64,000 nt of DNA from Thermococcus sp. M36 (GCF_012027355.1 NZ_SNUH01000001.1:310001-374000); one strand, 5' to 3'. Shown: positions 8,759 through 18,337, counted from the first letter of the stretch. Program-made: numbers and translations. Notes: generated from the letters alone by a model not told the origin.

Positions 8759-10447
8759 ATGACCTTTGATAAGGGGAAGCTCGCGAAGATTAGGGAGGAG
8801 GAGAAGCGCTGGGAGGAGACGACCGTCAAAAAGTTCATCGAGAGGAGGCCCGAAAGAAAGGAGAAGTTCATGACCGATGATGGTTTTGAGATAAAGCGCG
8901 TTTACACCCCCGCGGACCTTGGGGAAGACTGGGACTATCTGGAAAAGCTCGGCTTCCCTGGCGAGTATCCCTTCACCCGTGGTGTTTACGCGACCATGTA
9001 CCGCGGAAGGTTCTGGACGATGAGGCAGTACGCTGGTTTCGGAACCGCCGAGGAGAGCAACAAGCGCTACAAGTACCTCCTCGAGCAGGGACAGACCGGT
9101 CTCAGCGTTGCCTTTGACCTGCCGACCCAGATAGGCTACGACTCCGACCACCCGATGAGCGAGGGTGAAGTTGGAAAGGTCGGTGTCGCCATTGACTCCC
9201 TCTGGGACATGCGCGTCCTCTTCGACGGAATCCCTCTCGACAAGGTTTCAACGAGCATGACGATAAACTCTACGGCGGCAAACCTCCTCGCCATGTACAT
9301 CCTCGTCGCCGAGGAGCAGGGAGTCCAGCCAAACCAGCTCAGGGGAACCGTTCAGAACGACATTCTGAAGGAGTACATAGCTAGAGGAACCTACATCTTC
9401 CCGCCGCAGCCGAGCATGAGGCTCACTACCGACATCATCATGTACTGCGCCGAGAACGTCCCCAAGTGGAACCCGATCTCGATAAGCGGCTATCACATCC
9501 GCGAGGCCGGAGCCAACGCCGTCCAGGAGGTCGCGTTCACCCTCGCCGACGGTATCGAGTACGTCAAGGCTGTCATAGACAGGGGCATGGACGTGGACAA
9601 GTTCGCCGGAAGGCTGAGCTTCTTCTTCAACGCCCACAACAACTTCTTGGAAGAGATAGCCAAGTTCAGGGCCGCCAGAAGGCTCTGGGCCTACATAATG
9701 AAGGAGTGGTTCAACGCCAAGAACCCGCGCTCAATGCTCCTGCGCTTCCACACCCAGACGGCCGGTTCAACGCTCACCGCCCAGCAGCCGGAGAACAACA
9801 TAGTCAGGGTCGCGATTCAGGCCCTGGCAGCGGTTCTCGGAGGAACTCAGTCCCTGCACACCAACTCCTACGACGAGGCTCTGAGCCTTCCGACAGAGAA
9901 GAGCGTCAGGATCGCTCTTAGAACCCAGCAGATAATCGCCTACGAGAGCGGCGTCGTTGACACGATAGACCCGCTCGGAGGCAGCTACTACATCGAGTGG
10001 CTCACGGACCACATCTACGAGGAGGCCCTCAAGTACATCGAGAAGATTCAGAAGATGGGCGGCATGATGAGGGCCATTGAGAGGGGCTACATCCAGAAGG
10101 AGATAGCTGAGTCCGCTTACAAGTTCCAGAAGGAAGTTGAGGAGAAGAAGCGCATCATCGTCGGCGTGAATGAGTTCATAGTTGATGAACCGCTCGACGT
10201 CGAGATACTCAAGGTCGACCCGAGCATCAGGGAGAAGCAGATCGAGAGGCTCAAGAAGCTCCGCTCCGAGAGGGACGGCAAGAAGGTCGAGGAAGCTTTG
10301 GACAAGCTCAGGAACGCCGCCGAGAAGGACGACGTTAACCTCATGCCCTACATCATCGAGGCCCACAGGCACCTCGCGACCCTCGGTGAGGTTACAGACG
10401 TCCTCCGCGAGGTCTGGGGCGAGTACAGAGCGCCGCTGATATTCTGA
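8759..10447 (+). CDS. mcmA1: Methylmalonyl-CoA mutase, large (catalytic) subunit
   Basis: This 562-aa protein is the TIM-barrel half of B12-dependent methylmalonyl-CoA mutase, which interconverts L-methylmalonyl-CoA and succinyl-CoA. Family segments include [52 protein letters not shown] and [15 protein letters not shown]. It ends before any cobalamin-binding domain; that domain is the separate protein at 45996, with MeaB and epimerase genes behind it. TATA-like CTTTTTATAGG lies at 8718-8728 and GGTGGT precedes ATG 8759. In non-autotrophic Thermococcales the pathway may link odd-chain or branched amino-acid carbon to succinyl-CoA. Confidence 0.95.
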   Translation: MTFDKGKLAKIREEEKRWEETTVKKFIERRPERKEKFMTDDGFEIKRVYTPADLGEDWDYLEKLGFPGEYPFTRGVYATMYRGRFWTMRQYAGFGTAEESNKRYKYLLEQGQTGLSVAFDLPTQIGYDSDHPMSEGEVGKVGVAIDSLWDMRVLFDGIPLDKVSTSMTINSTAANLLAMYILVAEEQGVQPNQLRGTVQNDILKEYIARGTYIFPPQPSMRLTTDIIMYCAENVPKWNPISISGYHIREAGANAVQEVAFTLADGIEYVKAVIDRGMDVDKFAGRLSFFFNAHNNFLEEIAKFRAARRLWAYIMKEWFNAKNPRSMLLRFHTQTAGSTLTAQQPENNIVRVAIQALAAVLGGTQSLHTNSYDEALSLPTEKSVRIALRTQQIIAYESGVVDTIDPLGGSYYIEWLTDHIYEEALKYIEKIQKMGGMMRAIERGYIQKEIAESAYKFQKEVEEKKRIIVGVNEFIVDEPLDVEILKVDPSIREKQIERLKKLRSERDGKKVEEALDKLRNAAEKDDVNLMPYIIEAHRHLATLGEVTDVLREVWGEYRAPLIF

Positions 10448-10540
10448 GCTTTCTATCTTTCTTTCAAGTGTCTGGTTAGATTTTCATTTCTACCGAGTAA
10501 AATTTATAAATTTGTCGTTAGATTTTTCTCGGTGATGTGA

Positions 10541-11620
10541 GTGAGAAGAGTTGTTGGACTGATTATTTCAATCTTAGTATTCGGGTTAGTTCTACAGCCC
10601 GCACTCGCCACCAAGGATGCGATTCAGCAGACAACCGCGGGAATAAGGGTGTATGAAATCGAGATTTATGGGGTCCCAGTGAAGCTCGTTATAGCCGATA
10701 ACTCCAGTTTGAACACACCGGAGGAAGTTAAGGCATTTATTGAGAGTCATATTTCTCCTGAAGAGTTCGTGGACGGTTCTGCCATTAACGTTAAATCTGC
10801 CACATCCACGCAGGGTTGGTCAAACGAACATCCATTACTGCTTTCGATGAAATCAATGGGAACCGCGATGTCCACGGGTACTAGTGTGTTCGTCCCATCG
10901 GCTATGGCTGTCATGTTCATTCCAGTTTTTGTAGTAGGTGAATGGGTTTTAACCGCACTTTATGCACTCCTTGCAATGGCGGTAGTAATGTTTTCCATCG
11001 AAGTTGCCGAGGCCATTTACGAATACAGTGATGAAATTCGTGAAAAGCTCGATAGCGCTTACCAGTACTTCTACAACTACATAGAAGAGAGAAAGAAAGA
11101 TGAAAAGACAATTCACATATACGAAAAGGACTTTTATGGTGGTCTTCCTAAAAGAATCTACGTAAAGGAATTTGTTCATAAAAAAGATTTTAGAGTTACC
11201 GTTGGGGAACTGGTTGGTGTTATTGTTGAGGTTCCTTCAGGCAAACTTGCTCTTAACGCTACTGTAAAGAATTTAAAGGAAGGCAACTGGGAGCTGGCGG
11301 CTTTAAAAGGGATTAGGTTCATTATTGGAGCAACAGGTGAGGCAGTAGCATATCTTGCAATAATAAAACCCGAAGCATATGGCCCTTCTACCATTGACAT
11401 AACACCAAGGTCAAACGCAAAGGGGCCTGACTTTGTTTATGTAAAAAGCACAAAAATCCCTTCAGATTTGACGAAATGGGAGGCAAAGGGAACCACAGTT
11501 TTCAGAGTTACCTCATTGATAAGGGACGGGTACTATCGCAATCTGGAAGGCCAGCCGGGTATAGTTTCCGTTTACAGGATGTATAAGTCAAACCTTTACG
11601 TGGCGTTCATACACGCATAG
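10541..11620 (+). CDS. Unrecognised exported/membrane protein
   Basis: A 359-aa protein from GTG 10541 (an ATG at 10535 reads straight into a stop). Residues 1-23 form a signal peptide (RRVVGLIISILVFGLVL, then PALA), and residues 115-158 hold one or two membrane spans (AVMFIPVFVVGEWVL, ALYALLAMAVVMF). A coiled charged segment (EERKKDEK) follows, then a beta-rich C-terminal domain of about 170 residues. The promoter AAATTTATAAATTT is at 10500-10512. Codons are AT-richer than in neighbours, suggesting an accessory origin. It sits 10 bp before the 615-aa gene and is probably cotranscribed with it. No family recognised. Confidence 0.75.
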   Translation: MRRVVGLIISILVFGLVLQPALATKDAIQQTTAGIRVYEIEIYGVPVKLVIADNSSLNTPEEVKAFIESHISPEEFVDGSAINVKSATSTQGWSNEHPLLLSMKSMGTAMSTGTSVFVPSAMAVMFIPVFVVGEWVLTALYALLAMAVVMFSIEVAEAIYEYSDEIREKLDSAYQYFYNYIEERKKDEKTIHIYEKDFYGGLPKRIYVKEFVHKKDFRVTVGELVGVIVEVPSGKLALNATVKNLKEGNWELAALKGIRFIIGATGEAVAYLAIIKPEAYGPSTIDITPRSNAKGPDFVYVKSTKIPSDLTKWEAKGTTVFRVTSLIRDGYYRNLEGQPGIVSVYRMYKSNLYVAFIHA

Positions 11621-11630
11621 GGGGATAAAA

Positions 11631-13478
11631 ATGCACATGGACACTCTACGCATGCAGGCAGTGTTAGCTAATTACATATCATCAAAGCCCTATATTGAAA
11701 AGTTCCTCAAAGATGAGGGTGAACACCCCTTGCCGGGCATCATCCAGGACATCCTCTACGCTGTCATAGGATTCTTTGGTTCTGAAGAGTGGGAACTGTG
11801 TTCAGAGGCATGCTCCTACCTCAGACTCCTTGAAGAGCATTTAATAAAGAATGGGAAAAACCTCCGGGACTACATAGAGCCACATTTAGAGCCCTATCTG
11901 GAACTTGCGAAACTCCTGTGCAAGATACTTCAGGGAATCAGAGGGGACGAAAAAATCTCTGAGAAGGATTTAGAGAGGTTAGGAGCGCTATCTAAGGGTA
12001 ATTATCTTGTTGCTTTGGACATTGTAAGGGAGGCATTCACAACCCTCCGAAAACACCTAAAGGGCAGAGTGCCAGAGGATGCTTTGAAAGAACTAAATAT
12101 CCCTTCCGTTTCTAAGCCCAGCGTAGTCCATAGCGTGACCCTTGACGAACAGATTGCGACCATCAACGCTGAGTTTACAACGGCAAGAATATGGGCAAAA
12201 ACCCTCTTTTCTGGAGGAATAGATGAAGCAAGTGTGGGTTATTACATCCTTCTCTTAACAAGAAACTTTTCTCGTGCCTTTGAACTATTCTTCGCAACAG
12301 GAGAAGAGAAAGGCATAAGGGAAACGTGGGAATTCCTTGAAAAGCTCAAAAAACTGAGCAGGGAGCGTTCTCTAAGCCTGACAAGAGATTCAGACGTTTA
12401 TCATCCTCTTCAGACGGCTGAGGTACTCCACGAACTCTGGTCGTTCATGGAGAAGTCCATGCCGATTCCAAAGGACACTTTGTCCCGAGCTCTTTCCATT
12501 CTTTCTAGAGAGAGATCTCCGCTCAGGAGGAAGGCTCTTCTCCGCATCAAGGACTACCTTGAATCCCACAACTTTGAAGTCCCGGAGGAGCTCATGAAGA
12601 CCTTAGAGAGTTTCCCCAAGCCAAAGGAAAGAAACTATTGGGAAGAATACCAGAAAACACTGAAAGAATTCGACGAAAAGGGTAGGAAGTTTCATGAGGA
12701 GGCGAAAAAAGAATGGGAGTTAGTGAAGAGTGGAAAAGCTGAAGATCCAATAGGCTCTATCCAGAACATCATGTGGAACCTGAGTGAGGCCGTGGTTTAC
12801 AACTTTGCCCTTCGTCGGTTCAAACTTGTGAAGGAAGCCTACGAAATTTTCCTCCAGGCCTACGAATTTGCAAGAGAAAACAACCTGTTTAAGACGAAGC
12901 TCAGCGAGGATACCTGGCTTGGAAAGCTCAAACGTGTGAACCTCAAGTGGGGCAACGATATAAGGTGGTACGAAGACTATCGGGTTATCACTAACAGGAT
13001 AATCCGGCTGACGAGAATAGCCGAGTTCATGATGTGGAATCGCAGAATTCCGGAGTTCCTGTATGCCAACCCATACATTAACCTGGGGGGAGACTACGAG
13101 CATAATGACTCTTCACTATGGGCCCTCACGAAGGCTCTGATGATGATACTCGACCATAACAGGTCGAAAGGCAATCTTCCCACTCTTGAACTCCAGGAGG
13201 AAGTGCTGGATTACGCATTGAGGCTCAACATTCTTTGGCCGGAAGACGTTAAGGTTCTTGAGTGCAAAGACGGCAAATGCATCGTTTTCAGGGGCGAAAT
13301 ATCCGAAGACGGCCTCCATGGCTTCAAAAAGTATCCTTTTAATGCGGACGTTGTATTTTACAGGGGCAAAGATACGGTTATTGGCTACTCTAGAATGAGA
13401 AAGCTGGGATACGTATGTGGAAAAGACGGAGTTGACGAGCTGATTCGAGAAGCACTTAGACCCCACAAAAAAGCTTAA
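11631..13478 (+). CDS. Unrecognised 615-aa helical protein
   Basis: A long, mainly alpha-helical cytosolic protein without signal peptide or membrane span. Helical repeats run through residues 1-330, a strongly charged coiled stretch (EYQKTLKEFDEKGRKFHEE) follows near 345-365, and a more globular, aromatic C-terminal region (about residues 450-615) includes GGDYEHNDSSLW and a cysteine pair in ECKDGKC. GGGGATAA precedes ATG 11631. Codon use is AT-rich as in the gene upstream. Partner and role are unknown; a membrane-sensor/effector pair is only a guess. Confidence 0.75.
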   Translation: MHMDTLRMQAVLANYISSKPYIEKFLKDEGEHPLPGIIQDILYAVIGFFGSEEWELCSEACSYLRLLEEHLIKNGKNLRDYIEPHLEPYLELAKLLCKILQGIRGDEKISEKDLERLGALSKGNYLVALDIVREAFTTLRKHLKGRVPEDALKELNIPSVSKPSVVHSVTLDEQIATINAEFTTARIWAKTLFSGGIDEASVGYYILLLTRNFSRAFELFFATGEEKGIRETWEFLEKLKKLSRERSLSLTRDSDVYHPLQTAEVLHELWSFMEKSMPIPKDTLSRALSILSRERSPLRRKALLRIKDYLESHNFEVPEELMKTLESFPKPKERNYWEEYQKTLKEFDEKGRKFHEEAKKEWELVKSGKAEDPIGSIQNIMWNLSEAVVYNFALRRFKLVKEAYEIFLQAYEFARENNLFKTKLSEDTWLGKLKRVNLKWGNDIRWYEDYRVITNRIIRLTRIAEFMMWNRRIPEFLYANPYINLGGDYEHNDSSLWALTKALMMILDHNRSKGNLPTLELQEEVLDYALRLNILWPEDVKVLECKDGKCIVFRGEISEDGLHGFKKYPFNADVVFYRGKDTVIGYSRMRKLGYVCGKDGVDELIREALRPHKKA

Positions 13479-13532
13479 AAAAGGATAGCCAAAGCATCAA
13501 CAGGCATCATGATAATCCCGGGAGGTGTAGTT

Positions 13533-13688
13533 ATGGCGAGAAACAAGCCGCTTGCGAAGAAGCTCAGACTTGCCAAGGCCGCGAAGCAGAACAGGCGCGT
13601 TCCGGTCTGGGTCATCGTCAAGACCAACAGGAAGGTCATGACCCACCCCAAGAGGAGAATGTGGAGAAGGACCAAGCTTAAGGAGTGA
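13533..13688 (+). CDS. rpl39e: Ribosomal protein eL39
   Basis: A 51-aa, very basic protein starting [20 protein letters not shown] and ending [11 protein letters not shown], which matches eL39, a protein lining the peptide exit tunnel of the archaeal and eukaryotic large subunit. GGGAGGTG precedes ATG 13533. It heads the cluster eL39-eL31-aIF6-eL20, the usual archaeal order, with 10 bp to eL31. Length is as expected for the family. Confidence 0.95.
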   Translation: MARNKPLAKKLRLAKAAKQNRRVPVWVIVKTNRKVMTHPKRRMWRRTKLKE

Positions 13689-13698
13689 GGTGATTTAG

Positions 13699-13971
13699 AT
13701 GCCGATCAAGCCGGGTGAAGAGGTCATATTCGTCGTCCCCATAAAGAAGATAAAGAAGCGCGTTCCGCGCTGGAAGAGGGCCCCGAGGGCCGCCAAGTTC
13801 GTCCGCGAGTGGATAGCTAGGCATGCCAAGGCCGACGAGGTCATCATCGGCACCGACGTCAACGAGAAGATATGGGAGCGCGGCACCGAGAAGCCGCCCA
13901 GCAAGCTCCGCGTTAAGGTCATCGTCGAGGAGAGCGAAGGCAAGAGAATTGCCAAGGTCTCCCTCGCCTGA
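13699..13971 (+). CDS. rpl31e: Ribosomal protein eL31
   Basis: A 90-aa basic protein with the eL31 segments [20 protein letters not shown] and the acidic C-terminal part [10 protein letters not shown]. eL31 lies near the exit of the peptide tunnel on the large subunit. The gene is 10 bp downstream of eL39 and 27 bp upstream of the aIF6 gene, with GGAGTGAGGTGATTT as ribosome binding site. Start ATG 13699 gives the normal archaeal length. Confidence 0.95.
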   Translation: MPIKPGEEVIFVVPIKKIKKRVPRWKRAPRAAKFVREWIARHAKADEVIIGTDVNEKIWERGTEKPPSKLRVKVIVEESEGKRIAKVSLA

Positions 13972-13998
13972 TCCCTTTTAATTTAGCGAGGTGACGAG

Positions 13999-14685
13999 AT
14001 GCACATAGAAAGGCTCGATTTTGAGAACTCTCCGTATCTGGGCGTTTACGGCACCGCAACGGATAGGGTAGTCCTTATCAGGGAGGGCCTCGGTGAGAAG
14101 AAGCTTGAGGTCCTCAGGGAAGTCCTCAAGGTTCCGCTCGTCGAGACGAGCATAATGAAGTCCAGGATAGTCGGTATTTTCTCCGCCGGCAACTCCAACG
14201 CCATCGTAGTCCCTTGGTACGTCTGGGACGCCGAGCTGGAGCGGATAAACAGCCAGCTCAGGGAGCAGGGGATTGATCTCGAGGTCGTCCCGTTCCAGAG
14301 TACCCTCACGGCTTTCGGCAACCTCATCCTCGCCAACGACAAAGCGGCCCTGATAAGCGCCAAGTTCACCCGCGAGGAGGCCAAGAAGCTTGAGGACATA
14401 CTCGGCATCGAGGTCGAGAGGGGGATGATAGGGGACTACCACGCCGTTGGAAGCGTTGGGGTGGTCACCAACAGGGGCGGTTTAGTCCACCCCGAGGCTA
14501 CCGACGAGGAGCTTGAGTGGCTCCGCGACCTCTTCAAGGTCGATATTTACGTCGGAACCGCCAACATGGGCGTTCCGTTTGTGGGCTCATGCATGCTGGC
14601 GAACTCTTACGGTGTCGTTGTTGGACACCTCACCACTGGACCCGAGATCGTGAAGATTGAGGAGGCTTTGGGATTCCTTGACTGA
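13999..14685 (+). CDS. eif6: Translation initiation factor aIF6
   Basis: A 228-aa anti-association factor that binds the 50S subunit near uL14 and keeps it from joining 30S too early. The pentein-like five-fold repeat is seen in recurring units such as NSNAIVVPW, STLTAFGNLILAND, GSVGVVTNRGGLVHPEA and GSCMLANSYGVVVG. GAGGTGACGAG precedes ATG 13999. It sits between eL31 and eL20 as in most archaea. Confidence 0.95.
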   Translation: MHIERLDFENSPYLGVYGTATDRVVLIREGLGEKKLEVLREVLKVPLVETSIMKSRIVGIFSAGNSNAIVVPWYVWDAELERINSQLREQGIDLEVVPFQSTLTAFGNLILANDKAALISAKFTREEAKKLEDILGIEVERGMIGDYHAVGSVGVVTNRGGLVHPEATDEELEWLRDLFKVDIYVGTANMGVPFVGSCMLANSYGVVVGHLTTGPEIVKIEEALGFLD

Positions 14686-14699
14686 GGGAGGTGTGAGGA

Positions 14700-14930
14700 A
14701 TGGAGGTTAAGGTCTTCCGCGTTAAGGGCGTGTTCGAGAGGCTCGGAAAGAAGCAGCCCTTCACCAAGGAGTACAGGGCGCTCAAGGAGGAGCACGTCGT
14801 TGAGCTCGTTTACTCTGAGATAGGCAGCAAGCACCGCGTTCCCAGGAGCAAGATCGAAATAGAGAGCATCGAGGAAATAAAGCCCGAAGAGGCCGAGAAC
14901 CCGATCGTCAGGAAGCTCAGCGGCCTCTGA
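14700..14930 (+). CDS. rpl18a: Ribosomal protein eL20 (L18a/LX)
   Basis: A 76-aa archaeal single-domain form of the eukaryotic L18a protein, with [20 protein letters not shown] at the start and [19 protein letters not shown] later, both typical of LX. It is 14 bp downstream of the aIF6 gene with GGGAGGTGTGAGG before ATG 14700, closing the operon. A pyrimidine-rich stretch follows (14931-14956) and the next gene is convergent. Confidence 0.93.
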   Translation: MEVKVFRVKGVFERLGKKQPFTKEYRALKEEHVVELVYSEIGSKHRVPRSKIEIESIEEIKPEEAENPIVRKLSGL

Positions 14931-14968
14931 TTCCCTTTCCTCTTCTCCACCAGCCCCACAGAGTTCTT

Positions 14969-15571
14969 CTACGGCCCTTCCTTCCACCCTATCACCCTCG
15001 ACTGCTGGTGGCTCTTCGGGAATATCGTGAGCGGGTCGATGCCCCTCTCCCTGAGCAGGTGCCTGAGTTCGACCTCGTAGTCGGCTTTCTCAAGCTCCTC
15101 GCTCTCGCGGATTTCAACGATGAAAAGCCTCTCCGTCAGCTCGCGGATAGTTTTATACCCCAAACCCAGGAGGGGCCTTATGTAGGCGACGTTAAAGCGG
15201 TCCTCCAGCGAGCGGGCCTTCGGCAGGTCTAGGAGCGGGACTCTGTCATCTCTTCTCGTTCCGTCGCTGACCCTCTCAACCTCCGGAAGCGATGCCAGCG
15301 CCTCTAAAGCCTGCTCATGGATGAACTGTATCGCGTTGTTTGGGTGGCCGTCGCTTACTGCCATCTCCGCGGCCCTCTCCAGAACCTCGCGCGGCAGGTA
15401 GAGAACCTGGTGCTCGAAGCCGAGCCGTTCGGCGGCCTCCTTCGCGAATCGCCAGTTGTCGAGAGTGCCAAAGCTGACCGTTACGAGCCTGACCTCGTAG
15501 CCGAGCCGGGTTAAAATCCAAGCGGCCAAGCTTGAGTCCTTGCCTCCAGAGTAGAGGTGATGGACGATCAT
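14969..15571 (-). CDS. PP-loop (N-type ATP pyrophosphatase) family protein
   Basis: A 200-aa protein with the PP-loop SGGKDSS at residues 8-14, diagnostic of ATP pyrophosphatases that adenylate substrates, for example in tRNA thiolation, asparagine synthesis or NAD synthesis. A basic/aspartate patch DGTRRDDRVPLLDLP follows at about residue 110. No zinc cysteines of the TtuA/Ncs6 type are seen, so tRNA thiolation is not supported. ATG 15571 follows GGAGGGTGAAACC; the 10 extra codons of the longer frame are not needed. The exact substrate is unknown. Confidence 0.8.
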   Translation of the reverse strand: MIVHHLYSGGKDSSLAAWILTRLGYEVRLVTVSFGTLDNWRFAKEAAERLGFEHQVLYLPREVLERAAEMAVSDGHPNNAIQFIHEQALEALASLPEVERVSDGTRRDDRVPLLDLPKARSLEDRFNVAYIRPLLGLGYKTIRELTERLFIVEIRESEELEKADYEVELRHLLRERGIDPLTIFPKSHQQSRVIGWKEGP

Positions 15572-15666
15572 GGTTTCACCCTCCGGTTTCACTTCCAGCA
15601 CCCGGCACCTTTAAAAGGCCAACCTTTATAAGGTGCTCCCCCGCGAGAAGCTTAGGGGTGAGAGTC

Positions 15667-16083
15667 ATGGAGAAACGCTTATCCGGAAAGGTGAGAAGGG
15701 CCATAAGGGCGAGATACTACGACATCCCCCCGCGAGCCTGGATAGGGAAGAGGGGACTTGATGAGGGTGTGATCGAGGAAATCAACACCCAGCTTGAGAA
15801 GGACGGTATCCTTAAAGTGGAGATCAGAAAAGGTGCGCTCATCTCAACCGGCCTCGACAGGAAGGAGCTGGCCGAGAAGGTGGCCGAGCTCACCGACAGC
15901 GAGCTCATAGAAGTTCGCGGCAAAAGGTTTATATTGTTCAAACCGAGGGAAGGTTGGGAAAAGTATTTAAGGAAGCTCCAGAGAAAGGAGCTTTCGAAGG
16001 AAAAGCGGGAGGAGAAGCCCGTTAAGAAAGTCAAGCTCGATATCGCTCAATTCAGGAGGAAATTCAAGAAGGGGAGGGATTGA
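15667..16083 (+). CDS. CRM/YhbY-domain RNA-binding protein
   Basis: A 138-aa protein with a CRM domain: the basic N-terminus RRAIRARYYDIPP, the GKRGLDEGVIEEI helix (about residues 26-38), LKVEIRKGA strand and LTDSELIEVRGKRFILFKP at about residues 76-94. CRM proteins bind rRNA or introns; archaeal ones are thought to act in ribosome assembly. The lysine-rich tail extends beyond the core. It lies 3 bp before rps19e and so probably shares its mRNA. ATG 15667 follows GGGGTGAGA, with TATA-like CCTTTATAAGG at 15624-15634. Confidence 0.85.
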   Translation: MEKRLSGKVRRAIRARYYDIPPRAWIGKRGLDEGVIEEINTQLEKDGILKVEIRKGALISTGLDRKELAEKVAELTDSELIEVRGKRFILFKPREGWEKYLRKLQRKELSKEKREEKPVKKVKLDIAQFRRKFKKGRD

Positions 16084-16086
16084 AAG

Positions 16087-16539
16087 ATGGCGACTGTTTA
16101 CGACGTTCCCGGTGATTTGCTCGTTGAGAGGGTTGCCCAGAAGCTCAAGGAGATGGAGGCCATAAAGCCGCCCGAGTGGGCCCCGTTCGTCAAGACCGGC
16201 AGGCACAAGGAGCGCCTTCCTGAGCAGGAGGACTGGTGGTACTACAGGGTTGCCAGCATCTTCAGGAAGGTCTACGTAGACGGGCCGGTCGGCATTGAGA
16301 GGCTCAGGACCTGGTACGGCGGCAGGAAGAACCGCGGCCACGCCCCGGAGCACTTCTACAAGGCCGGCGGGAGCATCATAAGGAAGGCCCTCCAGCAGCT
16401 TGAGGCTGCTGGCTTCGTCCAGAAGGTTCCGGGCGAGGGAAGGGTCGTCACCCCGCAGGGCCAGAGCTTCCTCGACAAGATAGCCACCGAGCTCAAGAAG
16501 GAGCTTGAGGAGCAGATCCCCGAGCTCAAGAAGTACTGA
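16087..16539 (+). CDS. rps19e: Ribosomal protein eS19
   Basis: A 150-aa small-subunit protein beginning [20 protein letters not shown], with the conserved [15 protein letters not shown], the [13 protein letters not shown] loop and [18 protein letters not shown]. It binds 16S rRNA in the head of 30S and is needed for maturation of the pre-40S/30S particle. It follows the CRM gene by 3 bp. A T-rich terminator-like stretch CCTTTTTTC is just downstream at 16546-16554. Confidence 0.95.
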   Translation: MATVYDVPGDLLVERVAQKLKEMEAIKPPEWAPFVKTGRHKERLPEQEDWWYYRVASIFRKVYVDGPVGIERLRTWYGGRKNRGHAPEHFYKAGGSIIRKALQQLEAAGFVQKVPGEGRVVTPQGQSFLDKIATELKKELEEQIPELKKY

Positions 16540-16545
16540 GCTCGG

Positions 16546-16570
16546 CCTTTTTTCAAACCTCTGTCCCTTC
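16546..16570 (+). terminator. T-rich terminator after rps19e
   Basis: CCTTTTTTCAAACCTCTGTCCCTTCTG follows the rps19e stop codon within 10 bp. Archaeal termination needs only a short run of T, and six consecutive T residues are present. No hairpin is required or clearly present. Confidence 0.4.
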
Positions 16571-16666
16571 TGTCAGCTTTCTATGTCAGGGAAATGTTTT
16601 TGATGGTCACCCCGGAGTTTTCTATGGATCACGTTGATACTCCGAACGCTACCCTGTGGTGAGGAT

Positions 16667-17643
16667 ATGCCGCTGAGAAAAACCCTCGCGGTCTTTGCCG
16701 TGCTGTACCTGCTCACCCTTCCATACGTGAGTGCGAGGGAGTTCCGTCCGGGTTCTGTAACGGCCATCTCCAACGGTGAGGACGCTTTCCTGCTGGTCAC
16801 TTGGTGGCTCTATGACTATCAGTGCCAGTGTCCCGGAACCGAGCCGTGCTGTTCTCCCGCACCGGTCTCCGCGTGGATTGACATCTACCACTTCAACGGC
16901 ACTTCCCTGAGCTACGTTGGAAGATCGGGATACGCTGAAGATATGCCCGTTGCCTTCGTACCTTCGGGTTTCTCCGACCTGCCCGCCAACGCCTGGCTCG
17001 TCTTCAACGGCACCCACGTGTTCTGGTTCATGCCTGAAGAAAGGTGCGTCCGAACACTGGGTGAGCTCCGGCAGGGTTCCGGAAGCGTGAGACTTAGCCC
17101 CCCGACGTTTACATCGCCCACCGCAACGGGACGTTTGAGATTTACCGCGTTACCGAAGACTCTTTCTTTAGAGCAAATGAACCTTCCGGGGAGCACGTTT
17201 CCTACGTCCCGCCCACGTTCGACGTTAGCACTTCCGGCCAAAGCCTCGTGATAGAGGGGGACGGGGAACGGTACGAGATACCCCTCGCGGAGCTGGAGAA
17301 ATATTACCCTGGGCAGGGCATCGAGCATCTCGCGGCGGTTCCGGTCGCCGGTGGAGTGCTCATCTACTACGTTCCCGGTCATCACTTAGACAACAGCTTG
17401 ACCCCGATTGAGAACCCCTCCGAAGTTCCATTGCTCTTCTATCGCGGCGAAAGTCTCACGGTGTATACCTTCATAGAACCCGCTTATACGAGGCCGTCAG
17501 CTTCTTGGCCCGGGTGGGTCAGTTTCAGTCATCCTCAATGTTCCGACAGCTCTGAACCCTCCAGAAATTTCACAAAGGTGGTGTGGCTCACCGTGGCAAT
17601 CCTCGGGGCGGGAATTCTCATCTGGGCCGTGGGGAAAAGGTGA
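16667..17643 (+). pseudogene. Secreted membrane-anchored protein, frameshifted at a C6 tract
   Basis: ATG 16667 (GGTGAGG before it) opens a signal peptide (KTLAVFAVLYLLTLPYVSA) and a domain with a cysteine cluster CQCPGTEPCC. After residue about 145 the frame turns to Pro/Thr/Ser-rich sequence and stops at 17251. The missing part continues in another frame from PDVYIAHRNGTFEIYRV to a C-terminal membrane span (WLTVAILGAGILIWAVG) ending at 17643. Adding one C to the C6 run at 17098-17103 joins both parts into a 325-aa surface-anchored protein. Either a base-calling error or a true mutation could explain it. Family not recognised. Confidence 0.75.
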
Positions 17644-17702
17644 AGCGGGGGAACGCAAAGCCTTTTAACCCCCTCCCCAATCTTAACCCGGAGGTGAGGG
17701 CC

Positions 17703-18041
17703 ATGGCCGAGGACATTGAGGAGATCAGGAAGCGCAAACTCATGGAGCTCCAGAGGAGGTACCTTGAACAGCAGAAGGCCCAGGAAGAGGCCATGAGGCA
17801 GGAGATGGAGCTTGAGGCCCAGCTCGATGCGATAATGAGAAGAATCCTCACGCCGGAGGCCAGGGAGAGGCTCGGAAGGGTCAAGCTCGTTAAGCCAGAG
17901 CTCGCGAGACAGGTTCAGCTCGTCCTCGTCCAGCTCTACCAGGCCGGTCAGATACGCGAACAAATAGATGATGCCAAGCTGAAGAGGATCCTGGCGCAGA
18001 TAGACGAGAGAACGAGGAGAGACTTCAGGATTAAGTGGTGA
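17703..18041 (+). CDS. PDCD5-family DNA-binding protein
   Basis: A 112-aa member of the TFAR19/PDCD5 family: a long charged N-terminal helix (EEIRKRKLMELQRRYLEQQK), then the helical bundle with RILTPEARERLGRVKLVKPE and the C-terminal IDERTRRDFRIKW. Archaeal members bind nucleic acid, and eukaryotic PDCD5 acts with chaperonin; the cellular role in archaea is uncertain. ATG 17703 follows CGGAGGTGAGGGCC; longer frames upstream lack family similarity. A TATA-like CCTTTTAACC lies at 17661-17670. Confidence 0.9.
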   Translation: MAEDIEEIRKRKLMELQRRYLEQQKAQEEAMRQEMELEAQLDAIMRRILTPEARERLGRVKLVKPELARQVQLVLVQLYQAGQIREQIDDAKLKRILAQIDERTRRDFRIKW

Positions 18042-18058
18042 TCCCGGAAGGTGCCTTC

Positions 18059-18337
18059 ATGGATGCCAGAGAGATAGTCAAAATACTGGACGAGAAGGGA
18101 GAGGTCAGTCTCGAAACCTGGAAGGCCGTTTCGGTTAAGAAAAACAGGGACGGGACGGTTGATGTCCTTTACAAAAACCTCCACGTCGGTACTGAGGACG
18201 ACCCCGTGTTCCTCTGGATTTACGCCAACATAGTTGAGGAAGACTGGGACGTCCGGGTTCTGGAGAGGATAACGTTCAAGCGCGAGGATCTTGCCTGGCT
18301 ACTCCGTTATGTGGTGAAAAAAGGCGAAGGTTTATAA
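18059..18337 (+). CDS. Conserved hypothetical 92-aa protein
   Basis: An 92-aa alpha/beta protein starting MDAREIVKILDEKGEVSLE and ending LLRYVVKKGEGL. The N-terminal portion looks like a short winged-helix start, followed by strands VDVLYKNLHVG and a hydrophobic segment PVFLWIYANIV. GGAAGGTG is well placed before ATG 18059, so the GTG 18035 start is less likely. It follows the PDCD5 gene by 17 bp and precedes tfb, so it may be part of the PDCD5 transcript. Function unknown. Confidence 0.75.
   Translation: MDAREIVKILDEKGEVSLETWKAVSVKKNRDGTVDVLYKNLHVGTEDDPVFLWIYANIVEEDWDVRVLERITFKREDLAWLLRYVVKKGEGL

Noticed and set aside
10541-13478. Prophage or integrated plasmid
   Set aside because: No integrase, att repeats, replication or capsid genes; only two genes are involved.
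17095-17110. Programmed ribosomal frameshift at the C6 tract
   Set aside because: No stop codon or stimulatory structure near the slip site; a mutation or sequence error is simpler.
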